Shown piece by piece: positions 1 through 8,556 of a DNA stretch of 23,782 bases (its first letter is position 1; every line of letters starts with the position of its first letter). The stretch covers positions 1 to 23,782 of the IMG/VR virus record IMGVR_UViG_3300033146_006520; one strand, given 5' to 3'. Origin of the DNA: a virus. A model generated the notes under the pieces. That model was not told the origin of the DNA. It made no database searches and saw only the letters and a list, made by a program, of their open reading frames with translations. The position numbers and the translations under genes are program-made.

Positions 1-1520
1 TTGCGAGTTTGTTTTTTAGCCGGCTGCTGTTTTGGTTGTTGTGCCGGTGGCTGATTTACCGGCTGTTGTTGCGGTGGCTGTTGAGGATTTTCTTCTGCCG
101 GCAGTTGATTTGCTGGAGGCGTTCCAGGTAAAGGCTGTTGATCCGGCTGTTGTTGTGGTGGTAATTGCTGTTGTGGTTCTTCTTCTTTTTTCTTTTCTTC
201 TTCCTCGGCGATCTCTTCCATCTTGGAAGTAGGTGCACCGATAATATCCATCAGCCAGGTTTTTTGCTCAATATCAGGTTCATGCTTTCCTTTCTGCACA
301 AAATCCAAAAATATCCCTGCTGCACGATATTCTTGTTCTTTACTCAATTCTTTAAATTTAATTTCCGCTTGAGCATCTTTGCCAAAATTTAGTTTCGTCA
401 ACGGATGAATAATGCGCCGATTAATAAGCGCAGTTAGTTCTTTATTCAGATTACGCATTACAGATAAAAATAAATTGAATTGCACATCGCCCATCTTGCC
501 GCCGAGACCGCCGGACGTATTCTGTGCGCCTGACATACCAAGCAAATCCGGCATTAATAGAGCACGTGCAATCATTAAGTTGTGCTTATTTATCGCCAGA
601 TCATACGCATCGCCAAAATTTGTTTTGCCACCATGCTCTTCAATTTCAAAATCTTTCGAAATAATCATAGAGGCTTTTGCTTGCAAATTTTTCAAAGCCT
701 TTTCAAAAACATCAAGAGTTTCATCATCGTTACTTGTAGCAGGAAATTTACCGACAAAGAAAGGCATGGCAACGCGTTCTAACCCGATGTTCCAAAATTT
801 TATGATATTATCTTTCGACCAATAAGAACGGTAGACGCTGATATTGAGATCAGAATTGCCATAAGGATTGCCAAACTCGCCCTGATAAACATAGAGCAAA
901 ACTTTTTCTTTCGGGATTTCAACTGTAGTTCCTTTGCTATCCCATTGCAAAATTTTAGAAAGATTGCCAAGATCATCAACATGAAGTTCGATCGAATGTG
1001 GTGGAACGGTTTTTAATTTTTTCAAAATCCAGTAAGGTCGATTTAGACCGGTAACAGTTTCTGAACTTAAAATTATTTCTGATAAACTGAAACCGTAATC
1101 AAATGCAGATAATATCTGGTAAAGTGTATTATCAAAAGTAACGCCATCATCATCAGAAAAATTTTCGCGCAAAGAATTTTCCCAAAAAGTTTTTACTTTT
1201 TCATCTTCAGTTTCAATATACCAGCCTGAACCTAATACGATGTACTTTTTAAATGCCAGAACAGCATGTACTTGATCATCTTCGCGAATTTTATCAAATA
1301 AATCGTAATTGCCACGCTTTTGATATAACTGCGCAGGATTATAAGGCTGGAGTTGAGAATTAGAATATAAAACGGACGTAACCGAAAGTAAGTCTTTTTT
1401 CAGAAGAGCTAAGCGTAGTTTTTGCCGCTGTTCTTCTGAAGAAACACTTTCGCGCGTATTCTGATAAATATGTTTATTGCTACTTGAAAAAAAGTTTTGG
1501 AAAAAAGAAGGCCAACGCAT
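1..1520 (-). CDS. Phage portal protein, Mu gp29/DUF935-like (3' end off window)
   Basis: Portal proteins form the dodecameric ring at the capsid vertex through which DNA is packaged. Reading from ATG at 1520 the frame stays open for 506 codons to the window edge, so the C-terminus is missing. Family-like features are the stretch GEFGNPYGNSDL followed by a Trp-rich helix, then GLERVAMPFFVGKFP, which matches the DUF935 pattern of a YG-containing loop and an 'E..G.P..VGK' segment; then GMSGAQNTSGGLGG. The last ~75 visible residues change abruptly to an EEEKKKEEE stretch and a Pro/Gln-rich tail (QQQ/PPQQQP units). AAGGAG sits 10 nt upstream of the start. It follows the large terminase after a 130-bp gap that holds one small hairpin (CTTGAT/ATCAAG). 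Portal identity is by motif memory, supported by the terminase context. Confidence 0.85.
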   Translation of the reverse strand, partial: MRWPSFFQNFFSSSNKHIYQNTRESVSSEEQRQKLRLALLKKDLLSVTSVLYSNSQLQPYNPAQLYQKRGNYDLFDKIREDDQVHAVLAFKKYIVLGSGWYIETEDEKVKTFWENSLRENFSDDDGVTFDNTLYQILSAFDYGFSLSEIILSSETVTGLNRPYWILKKLKTVPPHSIELHVDDLGNLSKILQWDSKGTTVEIPKEKVLLYVYQGEFGNPYGNSDLNISVYRSYWSKDNIIKFWNIGLERVAMPFFVGKFPATSNDDETLDVFEKALKNLQAKASMIISKDFEIEEHGGKTNFGDAYDLAINKHNLMIARALLMPDLLGMSGAQNTSGGLGGKMGDVQFNLFLSVMRNLNKELTALINRRIIHPLTKLNFGKDAQAEIKFKELSKEQEYRAAGIFLDFVQKGKHEPDIEQKTWLMDIIGAPTSKMEEIAEEEEKKKEEEPQQQLPPQQQPDQQPLPGTPPANQLPAEENPQQPPQQQPVNQPPAQQPKQQPAKKQTR

Positions 1521-1650
1521 AAAATCGAATCTCCTTGAGATTGAAATTTTAACTGCGCCGGCCTTTACAGCGTTTTTATTTTTTTACTCGTCTTTGTCTT
1601 GATTACAGCTATATCAAGTTTTTATTTTTACGTCAAGCAAAAATTGATAT

Positions 1651-3177
1651 TTACCAATCGGCTTTCGCACTAACACGATCACCGACGCTAGAAACTTTTG
1701 CACCACGCCGCACACAAGTAAGGCCATAAACTGCATACAAAAAAGCATCTGCTTCATCCGGACTGCCGGCACCAGTACGCGCTTTATATTCATCTTTTGA
1801 TTCGATCACCATTAAGCCTTGCTTATAAGTATATTGACGATTAGTTAACTGCGCGAACATATCGCCAGTATCTTCAATACCAATTTTTCTTTCCTCAATC
1901 AGTTCTGATGCACGTTTAAAAAGTTCTGTTACAAGATCTTTGCAAGTGTCGGCGTATTCTGAACTTACTGCCTCATTAAAGCCCACACCATATATTTGAG
2001 GCCTCCAATGCGCACCGCGGAAATGATCGCGTACCATATCAAAAACGCCACCGCCTAATCCGATAATATCAATAACAACTATCTGATAATGATCACGTTT
2101 GATTAAATAGATCAATTTATTTGCTGTTGTCACAAGATCCTGACCGTTATAACGCTCTTTGTAACACTCCTTCCAATCCTTAACACCAAAAATCACTGTA
2201 TCATCATCACCATAACGCGCCACATCACACGCTAAAACAGCTGGTCCCTTGCGTGGCTCGATATTCTCGTTGCGACATGCTTCTAAATCGGCAAGACCGA
2301 TCAAACTATTAGAAGCTTTTGAAGGAAATTGCGAGAGTACGCGCGAAGTAAAAAGCGGGCTATTTACGCCCCAGCGCTTCATACGATCCACCGCCCACTT
2401 AGGCGAGGTCAACGCTGGGAATGGATACTTCATCAATCGGAATTTTCTTTGCTGTTCTTCTTCAGGTAATGTTGCAAGTTCTTTTAACTTCTCTAATGAC
2501 GTAATTCCATTTGCAACAAAATTGGGATTTTCAAAAATATTTAAAACGATGCGTTTATTTGCTGTGTTTTGAAAACCGCGGTAAAAGTCTCCGGAAGAAT
2601 CGACTGGGTTACCTATGGCAAGTAGATGAGAGTTAGAAGAAGTTAAAAGCGTTCTTATTCCTTCCCATACTGCAGAATTTACAGCAGGACCTTCATCAAG
2701 AACACCTAAAAAATCTGTTGCGTGATAACCTGTAATGCGACTACTTACCTCCTCACCTTTTTCAATTTTGGGAGAAAGTCCTACTGCGAACCAGTCTTCG
2801 TCTAACTTCAAAAAAGTTTCGAGCGGCATAGGCACGCGTATATTTGATTTTTCTAGAATACGAATTAACGGCGATTTTTGCCATATGCGTCTGATCTCTG
2901 CCCATAATAATAACTTTACTTGCGCCCAGCCAGGCGCACTAGTAACGATTTTTGAATTAGCGAAAACAAAAAGAAAAGTTAAAACACAAAGCGCTGCAGT
3001 AAAAGTTTTGCCGGCACCGTGATACGAACGAACATAAGTTTCAGGCTCGAAAATTACAGACTCAATTATCTGCTCTTGCTGTTTATAAAGTCTATAACGC
3101 TGCGGCAAAAATAGTGAGTAAGTAGCAAGTAAAGGATCTTGTTTCCATTTCTCACGTTCTTTCGCGAGTTCATTCAT
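1651..3177 (-). CDS. terL: Terminase large subunit
   Basis: ATPase-nuclease motor that packages DNA into the prohead. The 508-residue length is typical. N-terminal ATPase: Walker A SYHGAGKT at residues 51-58, Walker B FLGVLDE at 156-162 with the catalytic Glu, and the coupling motif AIGNP at 187-191. C-terminal RNase H-like nuclease: VLACDVARYGDDD with D318, IVVIDIIG with D370, and GSPDEADA near 471-478 supplying the remaining acidic metal ligands. All key residues are present, so it should be active. It overlaps the small terminase gene by 8 bp (ATGAATGA-type junction) and precedes the portal gene, the classic packaging order. Confidence 0.95.
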   Translation of the reverse strand: MNELAKEREKWKQDPLLATYSLFLPQRYRLYKQQEQIIESVIFEPETYVRSYHGAGKTFTAALCVLTFLFVFANSKIVTSAPGWAQVKLLLWAEIRRIWQKSPLIRILEKSNIRVPMPLETFLKLDEDWFAVGLSPKIEKGEEVSSRITGYHATDFLGVLDEGPAVNSAVWEGIRTLLTSSNSHLLAIGNPVDSSGDFYRGFQNTANKRIVLNIFENPNFVANGITSLEKLKELATLPEEEQQRKFRLMKYPFPALTSPKWAVDRMKRWGVNSPLFTSRVLSQFPSKASNSLIGLADLEACRNENIEPRKGPAVLACDVARYGDDDTVIFGVKDWKECYKERYNGQDLVTTANKLIYLIKRDHYQIVVIDIIGLGGGVFDMVRDHFRGAHWRPQIYGVGFNEAVSSEYADTCKDLVTELFKRASELIEERKIGIEDTGDMFAQLTNRQYTYKQGLMVIESKDEYKARTGAGSPDEADAFLYAVYGLTCVRRGAKVSSVGDRVSAKADW

Positions 3178-3772
3178 CTTCCTCTTCTTCCAAGATAAAG
3201 CGATTACTTTCTATTAACTTCGTCTGCTTTCTACGCTCATAACCTTCGCGCAAAAGATCTGCTAGCGTTTGATCTAAGCCATGTACTGTATGCTGTTCTA
3301 TTTGATCGCGCCAGCCAGCGCGATTTTTGAGCCAAAACATTGCAGCACCTAACCAAGACTTTTCATAATGATCTGGATCAGCAGCAACTTTAAATAACGA
3401 CGTTGTTACTCGTACAATACCTTCGCTCAAGCCTTTTTCGCATTCTTCAAAAATTTTTTTGAGATCAGGATTAGCGTCTAAACGGTCTTGATTAAATTGC
3501 CGGCGCGAGAAGCCAAGGAAATTTGCAATTGTAACCTTATCCACGCCTATAGAAGCTAAGCGCTTGACATCGCTTAACCGGATGCGTCGCTCGCCTTGAT
3601 AAAACACCCAATCTTCGCCGCTGATCTTTTTCAACATAATGCCATGATTTTTTTTAGGTCTGCCGCGCTTGGTCTCAATAAAATCGATATCACTAACGCC
3701 GCGATCATGTTTGCGTCCATGAGCCCGACTGATCTTTCTGAGTGTTTTATACGCTTTGCGTCGATCGACCAT
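3170..3772 (-). CDS. terS: Terminase small subunit, with AT-hook-like motif
   Basis: DNA-recognition subunit of the packaging motor. The 200-residue protein has a basic N-terminus with KRGRPKK at about residues 35-41, which resembles an AT-hook core (RGRP), then a helix-turn-helix region (VTIANFLGFSRRQF, about 80-93) and a helical segment ending in FWLKNRAGWRDQ, a pattern common in small terminases. The tail is acidic (EEEEDE). The start is placed at ATG 3772 because AGGAGG (3782-3787) is 9 nt away; the in-frame ATG at 3781 would touch the ribosome site directly. The gene overlaps the upstream methyltransferase by 26 bp and the large terminase by 8 bp, so it is translationally coupled to both. 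Confidence 0.85.
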   Translation of the reverse strand: MVDRRKAYKTLRKISRAHGRKHDRGVSDIDFIETKRGRPKKNHGIMLKKISGEDWVFYQGERRIRLSDVKRLASIGVDKVTIANFLGFSRRQFNQDRLDANPDLKKIFEECEKGLSEGIVRVTTSLFKVAADPDHYEKSWLGAAMFWLKNRAGWRDQIEQHTVHGLDQTLADLLREGYERRKQTKLIESNRFILEEEEDE

Positions 3773-5102
3773 ATGTAACATCCTCCTGACATACTAACCA
3801 GCCCTTTACATTTAGTACTTCTGGTATCGTTGACGGATATATGGCTATCAACTGTCGTGCATAATGATCTGCCATCGATATATCTTTACGATGATAAGCA
3901 GCGATACGGAATAAAACATTTAATGCAATCGGATTAGCAGGATCAGCTTGCAAAACTTTCAAAAGAATTTGTTCTGCAAGTCTTGTATTATTGTCAAGAG
4001 TTTTTTCTGTATTCGGTTCACCCCAATTAAAAAAAACATTTGCGGCAAAATGAACATCAGCATGCAGATTATTAAAAATCTTTTTTACACGATCGTAAAG
4101 TTCTCGTTCACGTTTTATATCTTCAACAATTTCGCGCTGCGTTGATAGGATTAAATACGCATCAAGATAACGCGGATAAATACCGATTGCAGTCTCGCAA
4201 AGCTCTAGCATTTGCTGCGGTGTAATCTGTGGAGAAGTCGCTTTCTTCAGAACATCCATAGCTTGCTTTTGCGTTTGCAAAATTCTTTCTACTTCACGAT
4301 AATCGTCCGCGCTTTCAATCGTACCTTCACTTGTCTTTTTACTCAAAGTTGCATAACCATATACATAATCATCACGCTTAAAAATTTCAAAACCAACTTT
4401 TTTTAGAAGATTATCAAACGATCTTTTTGAAAAAACATTATGATGATTGAGATGATAAAGTTCTTCAAACTCCAGACATGCTTTGCCTGATACTTCGCGC
4501 AAATCACAAAGATAATCCGGAACAGCAATGTATAACGTGCCGTCATCTTTCAAAACACGCTTTACCTGTCGCAAAACTTCAGCCGGCCTAGTTACATGCT
4601 CAAGTGTGTGATACAGAATAACTAAATCAACAGATTTTTCTTCCAGCTGTTCAACTTTATCAATTACAGAAATTTTTTGAGCTCGTTGAGCATAACGAGC
4701 TAAACTTTCAGAATATTCAATGCCGTAAATTTTGGCATCAGGAAATAGACCGCGGATAGAACCAAAAGAACAGCCAATATCTAAAATGGAAAAATTCTCC
4801 TTTTCTTGTTGTGCGCGAAGTATGAAATCGTTTGTCAAAAAGTTGATATGAAAATAAATTTTTTTAGTTGCCTGCGCAATCATTTGCGATGTTACTATTG
4901 GCCGACTTTTGCTGTAACGTTTTTTTAGTTCTTCTTCACTCCAGCGCGGAGTATAAGTTAAAAAGCCGCACTCTTTGCAGACCTTAAAACCAATCTCTTC
5001 ATCAAAAATAATATTTGCATCAAACCAATATTCCTTGTTGCGTAAATAGTCCAGAGAATGCCATTCTTTCGAATTACAAATATCGCATGTGTGTTCGCTC
5101 AT
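3747..5102 (-). CDS. Zinc-binding SAM methyltransferase with TPR-like C-terminal half
   Basis: Class I SAM-dependent methyltransferase, 451 residues. N-terminal Cys pairs C6-x2-C9 and C42-x2-C45 form a likely zinc site, as in methyltransferases of sugar and O-antigen clusters. SAM motif I is ILDIGCSFG at about 106-114; an acidic residue follows in YGIEYSES, and LYHTLEHVTRP plus DDGTLYIAVPD are typical of the Methyltransf_23 fold. Residues from about 270 onward are helical and repetitive (AIGIYPRYLDAY, ILLKVLQADPANPIALNVL), consistent with TPRs. Start ATG 5102 has GGAG at about 10 nt; the TTG at 5111 touches the ribosome site and is rejected. It is last in the cargo run and overlaps terS by 26 bp. 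The substrate is unknown; a sugar or glycan is inferred from neighbours. Confidence 0.85.
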   Translation of the reverse strand: MSEHTCDICNSKEWHSLDYLRNKEYWFDANIIFDEEIGFKVCKECGFLTYTPRWSEEELKKRYSKSRPIVTSQMIAQATKKIYFHINFLTNDFILRAQQEKENFSILDIGCSFGSIRGLFPDAKIYGIEYSESLARYAQRAQKISVIDKVEQLEEKSVDLVILYHTLEHVTRPAEVLRQVKRVLKDDGTLYIAVPDYLCDLREVSGKACLEFEELYHLNHHNVFSKRSFDNLLKKVGFEIFKRDDYVYGYATLSKKTSEGTIESADDYREVERILQTQKQAMDVLKKATSPQITPQQMLELCETAIGIYPRYLDAYLILSTQREIVEDIKRERELYDRVKKIFNNLHADVHFAANVFFNWGEPNTEKTLDNNTRLAEQILLKVLQADPANPIALNVLFRIAAYHRKDISMADHYARQLIAIYPSTIPEVLNVKGWLVCQEDVTYGRSTQSV

Positions 5103-5125
5103 GTTTTTCAATCTCCTTTTTATGA

Positions 5126-6007
5126 TTATATTTTAAAATCAGAATAAAAACACGGAATATCACGCCGAAGCAGCCAATAATAAATATATTTTTCGAAATC
5201 CTCTGTCGATAAAATCTGATCTTTATCAGTTTGAGATAAAGTTGGATCATTCATAACTTCAACCATAAAATTTTTGACGCCTAATTGAAATGCTGCTCTA
5301 GTCATCGCTGCCACATCAATTCTTTGACCACAAGCATGACTCGGATCAAAACACAACTTTATATCAAAACGTTCAGTCAAAATCCGGAGCAAACCTTGAA
5401 AATCCGGCATCCATCGCCGCGCCTCTGAGCGGCAAAAAGTATTGATGCCGCGCTCGATGATGACAGGCTCATAACCATACCTTGCTACACAGATATCATG
5501 TATACCGATAATTTCTTCAATGGTCATGCCTGGTCCGCGTTTAATCAGAATTTCTTTCTTATCAATTCTAGGCAAGTATTTTAAGGCCTCCAGCAAATTG
5601 TAATTTTGCGAATTACGGGCGCCAATCCAAATAAAGTCAAAGTCGCTTAAATATTCAATCTCATCTGGAGTACTTATATCGCATCCAATTTTTATATTAA
5701 AAATATTTCTAACGTTTTGTAAGATTTTGACGCCGGCCTGTCGAATACCAGGTTTAAATTTTTTCAAATTTGTTCCACCGCCAAAGAGTTTGCAACGGAA
5801 TTTTATTTCAATTTTATTCAAAAAAGAACTTCGTGGAGTAGAATTTAATTTTGAAAAAAATTCTGCTGTTTTAAAACAATCTTCAATTTCTAATTGATTA
5901 TCATTCAGTAAACAAGGACCAGCATAAATTGTAATTTTATTTTTTTTTGCAAGTTGTGCAACGATTTCAGAAGAAGTTTCGGTTTCTGGAAAATTATTAT
6001 AAGCCAT
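5126..6007 (-). CDS. DAHP-synthase-family aldol enzyme (3-deoxy sugar acid synthase)
   Basis: Class I DAHP/KDO8P synthase TIM barrel, 293 residues. Such enzymes condense phosphoenolpyruvate with an aldose phosphate. Visible motifs: YAGPC with metal ligand C32, IGARNSQNYNLLEA (128-141, close to DAHP synthase IGARNMQN), LIKRGPGMTIEE with K156, ERGINTF (185-191), CFDPSHACGQR with H224, MVEV with E250, and TDKDQ with D261/D263. All four metal-ligand types are present. The usual GGAFKPRTSP phosphate-binding loop is replaced by RCKLFGGGTNLKKF (71-84), so the aldose substrate may differ from erythrose-4-phosphate. No other shikimate gene is nearby, while a sugar cytidylyltransferase is, so a role in an activated 3-deoxy sugar is inferred. 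Its ATG lies just beyond the TAA of the upstream gene. Confidence 0.85.
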   Translation of the reverse strand: MAYNNFPETETSSEIVAQLAKKNKITIYAGPCLLNDNQLEIEDCFKTAEFFSKLNSTPRSSFLNKIEIKFRCKLFGGGTNLKKFKPGIRQAGVKILQNVRNIFNIKIGCDISTPDEIEYLSDFDFIWIGARNSQNYNLLEALKYLPRIDKKEILIKRGPGMTIEEIIGIHDICVARYGYEPVIIERGINTFCRSEARRWMPDFQGLLRILTERFDIKLCFDPSHACGQRIDVAAMTRAAFQLGVKNFMVEVMNDPTLSQTDKDQILSTEDFEKYIYYWLLRRDIPCFYSDFKI

Positions 6008-6008
6008 T

Positions 6009-6305
6009 TTAGAACTCTCTCCTTTTTAACTGTGTGTGAACCTTCCGGTACCACGCGTTAAACTCATCTGCACGCGGACCGAACTTTTGAATCAATCCGC
6101 GAGAATATAATTCTTTCTCAATTTTAGCCTGTTTGCGCAAAATATCAAGTAAAACTGTTTCTGGCAAAATTGTTCCAATTTTTTTGCCCTCATTACGTAA
6201 CCATTGACAAAGGGCTTCATAAAGATTGATTAATGCACGGTCAGAAATTATTGGTAATTGCAAAACGAATTTTTCTAAACTTATTTTGATAAGGTCTTGT
6301 GCCAT
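6009..6305 (-). CDS. Hypothetical helical protein in the cargo operon
   Basis: 98 residues from ATG 6305 (MAQDLIKISLEKF). GGAG lies 11 nt upstream of this ATG; a GTG at 6314 sits only 2 nt from it and is less likely. The protein looks all-helical and charged, without cysteines pairs, signal peptide or membrane segment. I do not recognise a family. The gene begins inside the last 25 bp of the SDR gene and ends one base before the DAHP-synthase-like start region, so it is tightly coupled to both and probably serves the same pathway, perhaps as a small partner subunit (inference). Confidence 0.7.
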   Translation of the reverse strand: MAQDLIKISLEKFVLQLPIISDRALINLYEALCQWLRNEGKKIGTILPETVLLDILRKQAKIEKELYSRGLIQKFGPRADEFNAWYRKVHTQLKRREF

Positions 6306-7171
6306 TCTACACACTGCTCCATTCCGTGGCTAAAAGAAATTTTTGGTTGCCACTTGAAATATAATTTTGCTTTTTCCCCACTGATCAATTGACGATAGAT
6401 TTGACCAGGTCGTTGCTCAACGTGTTTAACGTTTGCTTTTTTGCCAGTAATATTTCGAACTGTACGCACAACATCATTCATGCTTATTTCTTCATCACCT
6501 AAAACATTAAAAACCTGAATATTATTCGTCACTGAGTCCTTATTTTCTAAAATAAAATCGCATGCCTTAATAATCGCAGCAGCAACATCAGTGACGTAGA
6601 TAAAACGTCGCGTCTGCTCGCCATCACCGTGAATAAGAATTTCTTCGTTATTTAAAATCTTGCGAATGACAATGTCGGTAAAAAGTGTATCGCGCATTTT
6701 CGGTCCATAAAAAGTTCCGAGTCGTAAGATAATTGCCTTCAAAAAGCCCGCACAATTAAGCGCGTTTTCACCTGCGAGTTTACTCCATGCGTAAGTTTCT
6801 GTCGGCCGCGGCATTGAGTCTTCGTCTGTAAGTTTACGTAATGATTGATTGCCATACAGACAACAAGTCGAGATATAAACGAGTGGAATTTTTAAAATCG
6901 AGCAAATACGTGCAATAAAGAAAGTTCCGAGAACATTCACCTTAAAATTTTTTTCCAGATCATTATCTGACTCATACAGATCTGCAACTGCTGCAGCATG
7001 TACGACTACATCAGGCTTTTGCTGCATGCAAAAAAGAATAAAAGCATCTTGCGATAAAATATCGCGGCCATCGCGTAGATCATACGAAAAAATCTCATGC
7101 CCAACTGCTCGCGCTTCTAACAATAAATTAATTCCAAGAAAGCCTATTGCTCCAGTAACTAAGATTTTCAT
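6281..7171 (-). CDS. NAD(P)-dependent sugar epimerase/dehydratase, extended SDR
   Basis: Extended short-chain dehydrogenase, 296 residues, a normal length for nucleotide-sugar epimerases, dehydratases or reductases. The Rossmann signature TGAIGFLG (G7, G10, G13) opens the protein; VVHAAAVAD (56-64), YISTCCLYG with T102, and the catalytic pair Y127-x3-K131 in YAWSKLAGE follow. HGDGEQTRRFIYVTDVAAA matches the substrate-binding part of GalE/RmlB-like enzymes. The active site is complete. Its ATG overlaps the stop of the cytidylyltransferase-glycosyltransferase gene in an ATGA arrangement. The exact reaction cannot be told from sequence alone. Confidence 0.9.
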   Translation of the reverse strand: MKILVTGAIGFLGINLLLEARAVGHEIFSYDLRDGRDILSQDAFILFCMQQKPDVVVHAAAVADLYESDNDLEKNFKVNVLGTFFIARICSILKIPLVYISTCCLYGNQSLRKLTDEDSMPRPTETYAWSKLAGENALNCAGFLKAIILRLGTFYGPKMRDTLFTDIVIRKILNNEEILIHGDGEQTRRFIYVTDVAAAIIKACDFILENKDSVTNNIQVFNVLGDEEISMNDVVRTVRNITGKKANVKHVEQRPGQIYRQLISGEKAKLYFKWQPKISFSHGMEQCVEWHKTLSK

Positions 7172-8538
7172 TTGACTTCTATGCCCTCCCTCTCAAGTCG
7201 CTCTCTGACGATCTGACGCTTTTTATCATTTTCCGGATCAGTTTTTTGACCTGGATGTCTGCGGTAATGCCATAATGCAGAACGAATTACAGTAGTTGAA
7301 TATAACTTTTCGAAGCGATGCAAAAATTCATCACCTTCAAAGTATTCCAAACCATCGCGATATTTAATCTCATTGACGCATGCTTTGCTTAACAAACAAC
7401 ATGCAGGATGTTTTTTAAATCGATTATTTTCAGGCAAAATTGTTATTCCTGAATTTTCATCATCTTTAAATTCATTATAACCTGTAAATACACCTTTTAT
7501 TCTTGGTTCTGATTCGATTTTTTTCAGCATCTCTTGCAGCGCATACGGCGCTAAAATATCATCAGCATCAAGTCGTAAAATATATTTCCCACGCGCATTT
7601 TTTAAAGCACGATTGCATAGAGTTGGCAAGCCAAGATTTTTTTCATTTACAAAAACTTGGCAACGTTTACGTAATTCAAACGAACTTTGTGTTAAGAATT
7701 TCATGATCTGTTTTACGCTGTCGTCGGTTGAATTATCGTCCCAGATGTGTAATTCCCAATCCTGGAACGTCTGCGCAAAAACAGATGCAATTGCTTCCAA
7801 GACATATTTCGATTGATTGCAATTAGCGATATACACAGTAACTTTTGGCAATGCGTTAATCGCAAGCAGATGACGATTACGCTTGATGTAATGGATCACA
7901 TCAAGAATTTTGTAATCGTGCGGAAGGTTAGAAAGTACCGTGCGGATTAAAAGCAAGTCCTCCGGATAATCCAGAGTAAAGCGAAATGGGAACTGATAAT
8001 TTGCTTCAGGAAAATACTCTGTAAACTTAAACTCATCAGTTTTTAAAAGATACGAAATAAATTCTATTGGTTTATCACCCACCTTTTTTACGATTTTGCG
8101 CAGCGCATCCATACGAATAACTTCTGCAGCAAAGCCTTCCGGACACGTGCCCATGTAGACGTAGTCATAATCGTTATTGATGCAAAAGTTTACTTGTCGA
8201 CGTAAGAGCATCTGATCAATAAAAAGATCATCAGCTGTTACGCGAATAATATAATCCCATTGCTTTTGATTACCGACTGCAACTAATCGATGCAATGGTG
8301 ATTCATCTTCACCGCGATAAATTTCAACGGGAATATTGTCTTCTTCAACTGCACGCACAATTTTGTCATTCTTCTGCGACTTTGGAATAGCGAGAACGAC
8401 GGGGAAAAATTTATTCGAAATGATCACGTGTTCAAGCAAGATTTGCAGCGCGCGTTTATTTCCGATACGCCGCAATATCTTGTTGGGTAATCGTTCTGAG
8501 TCCACTCTTGCAGTAATGCAGATTCCGATCTTTTTCAT
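7168..8538 (-). CDS. SpsF/NeuA-like cytidylyltransferase fused to GT2 glycosyltransferase
   Basis: Two-domain enzyme, 456 residues. Domain 1 (about 1-225) looks like the SpsF/CMP-sugar cytidylyltransferase group: ICITARVDSERLPNKIL (6-22, the nucleotide loop), IYRGEDESPLHRL (73-85) and IIRVTADD (97-104). Domain 2 (about 231-456) is a GT-A family 2 glycosyltransferase: VTVYIANCNQSKYVLEAI, WDDNSTDDS (266-274) and LRLDADD (321-327) with the DxD metal site. The fusion suggests that activation of a sugar and its transfer, or transfer of a related residue, are coupled. The start at 8538 has GGAG 9 nt away; an ATG two codons upstream (8544) is only 3 nt from it. It is 18 bp downstream of the radical SAM gene and overlaps the SDR by 4 bp. 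Confidence 0.88.
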   Translation of the reverse strand: MKKIGICITARVDSERLPNKILRRIGNKRALQILLEHVIISNKFFPVVLAIPKSQKNDKIVRAVEEDNIPVEIYRGEDESPLHRLVAVGNQKQWDYIIRVTADDLFIDQMLLRRQVNFCINNDYDYVYMGTCPEGFAAEVIRMDALRKIVKKVGDKPIEFISYLLKTDEFKFTEYFPEANYQFPFRFTLDYPEDLLLIRTVLSNLPHDYKILDVIHYIKRNRHLLAINALPKVTVYIANCNQSKYVLEAIASVFAQTFQDWELHIWDDNSTDDSVKQIMKFLTQSSFELRKRCQVFVNEKNLGLPTLCNRALKNARGKYILRLDADDILAPYALQEMLKKIESEPRIKGVFTGYNEFKDDENSGITILPENNRFKKHPACCLLSKACVNEIKYRDGLEYFEGDEFLHRFEKLYSTTVIRSALWHYRRHPGQKTDPENDKKRQIVRERLEREGIEVK

Positions 8539-8556
8539 ACTCATTTTCTCCTTTAA

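Noticed and set aside
32-392. Short plus-strand reading frames rich in Val/Leu/Phe
   Set aside because: They are antisense shadows of the Gln/Pro- and Glu/Lys-rich end of the portal gene and lack ribosome sites.
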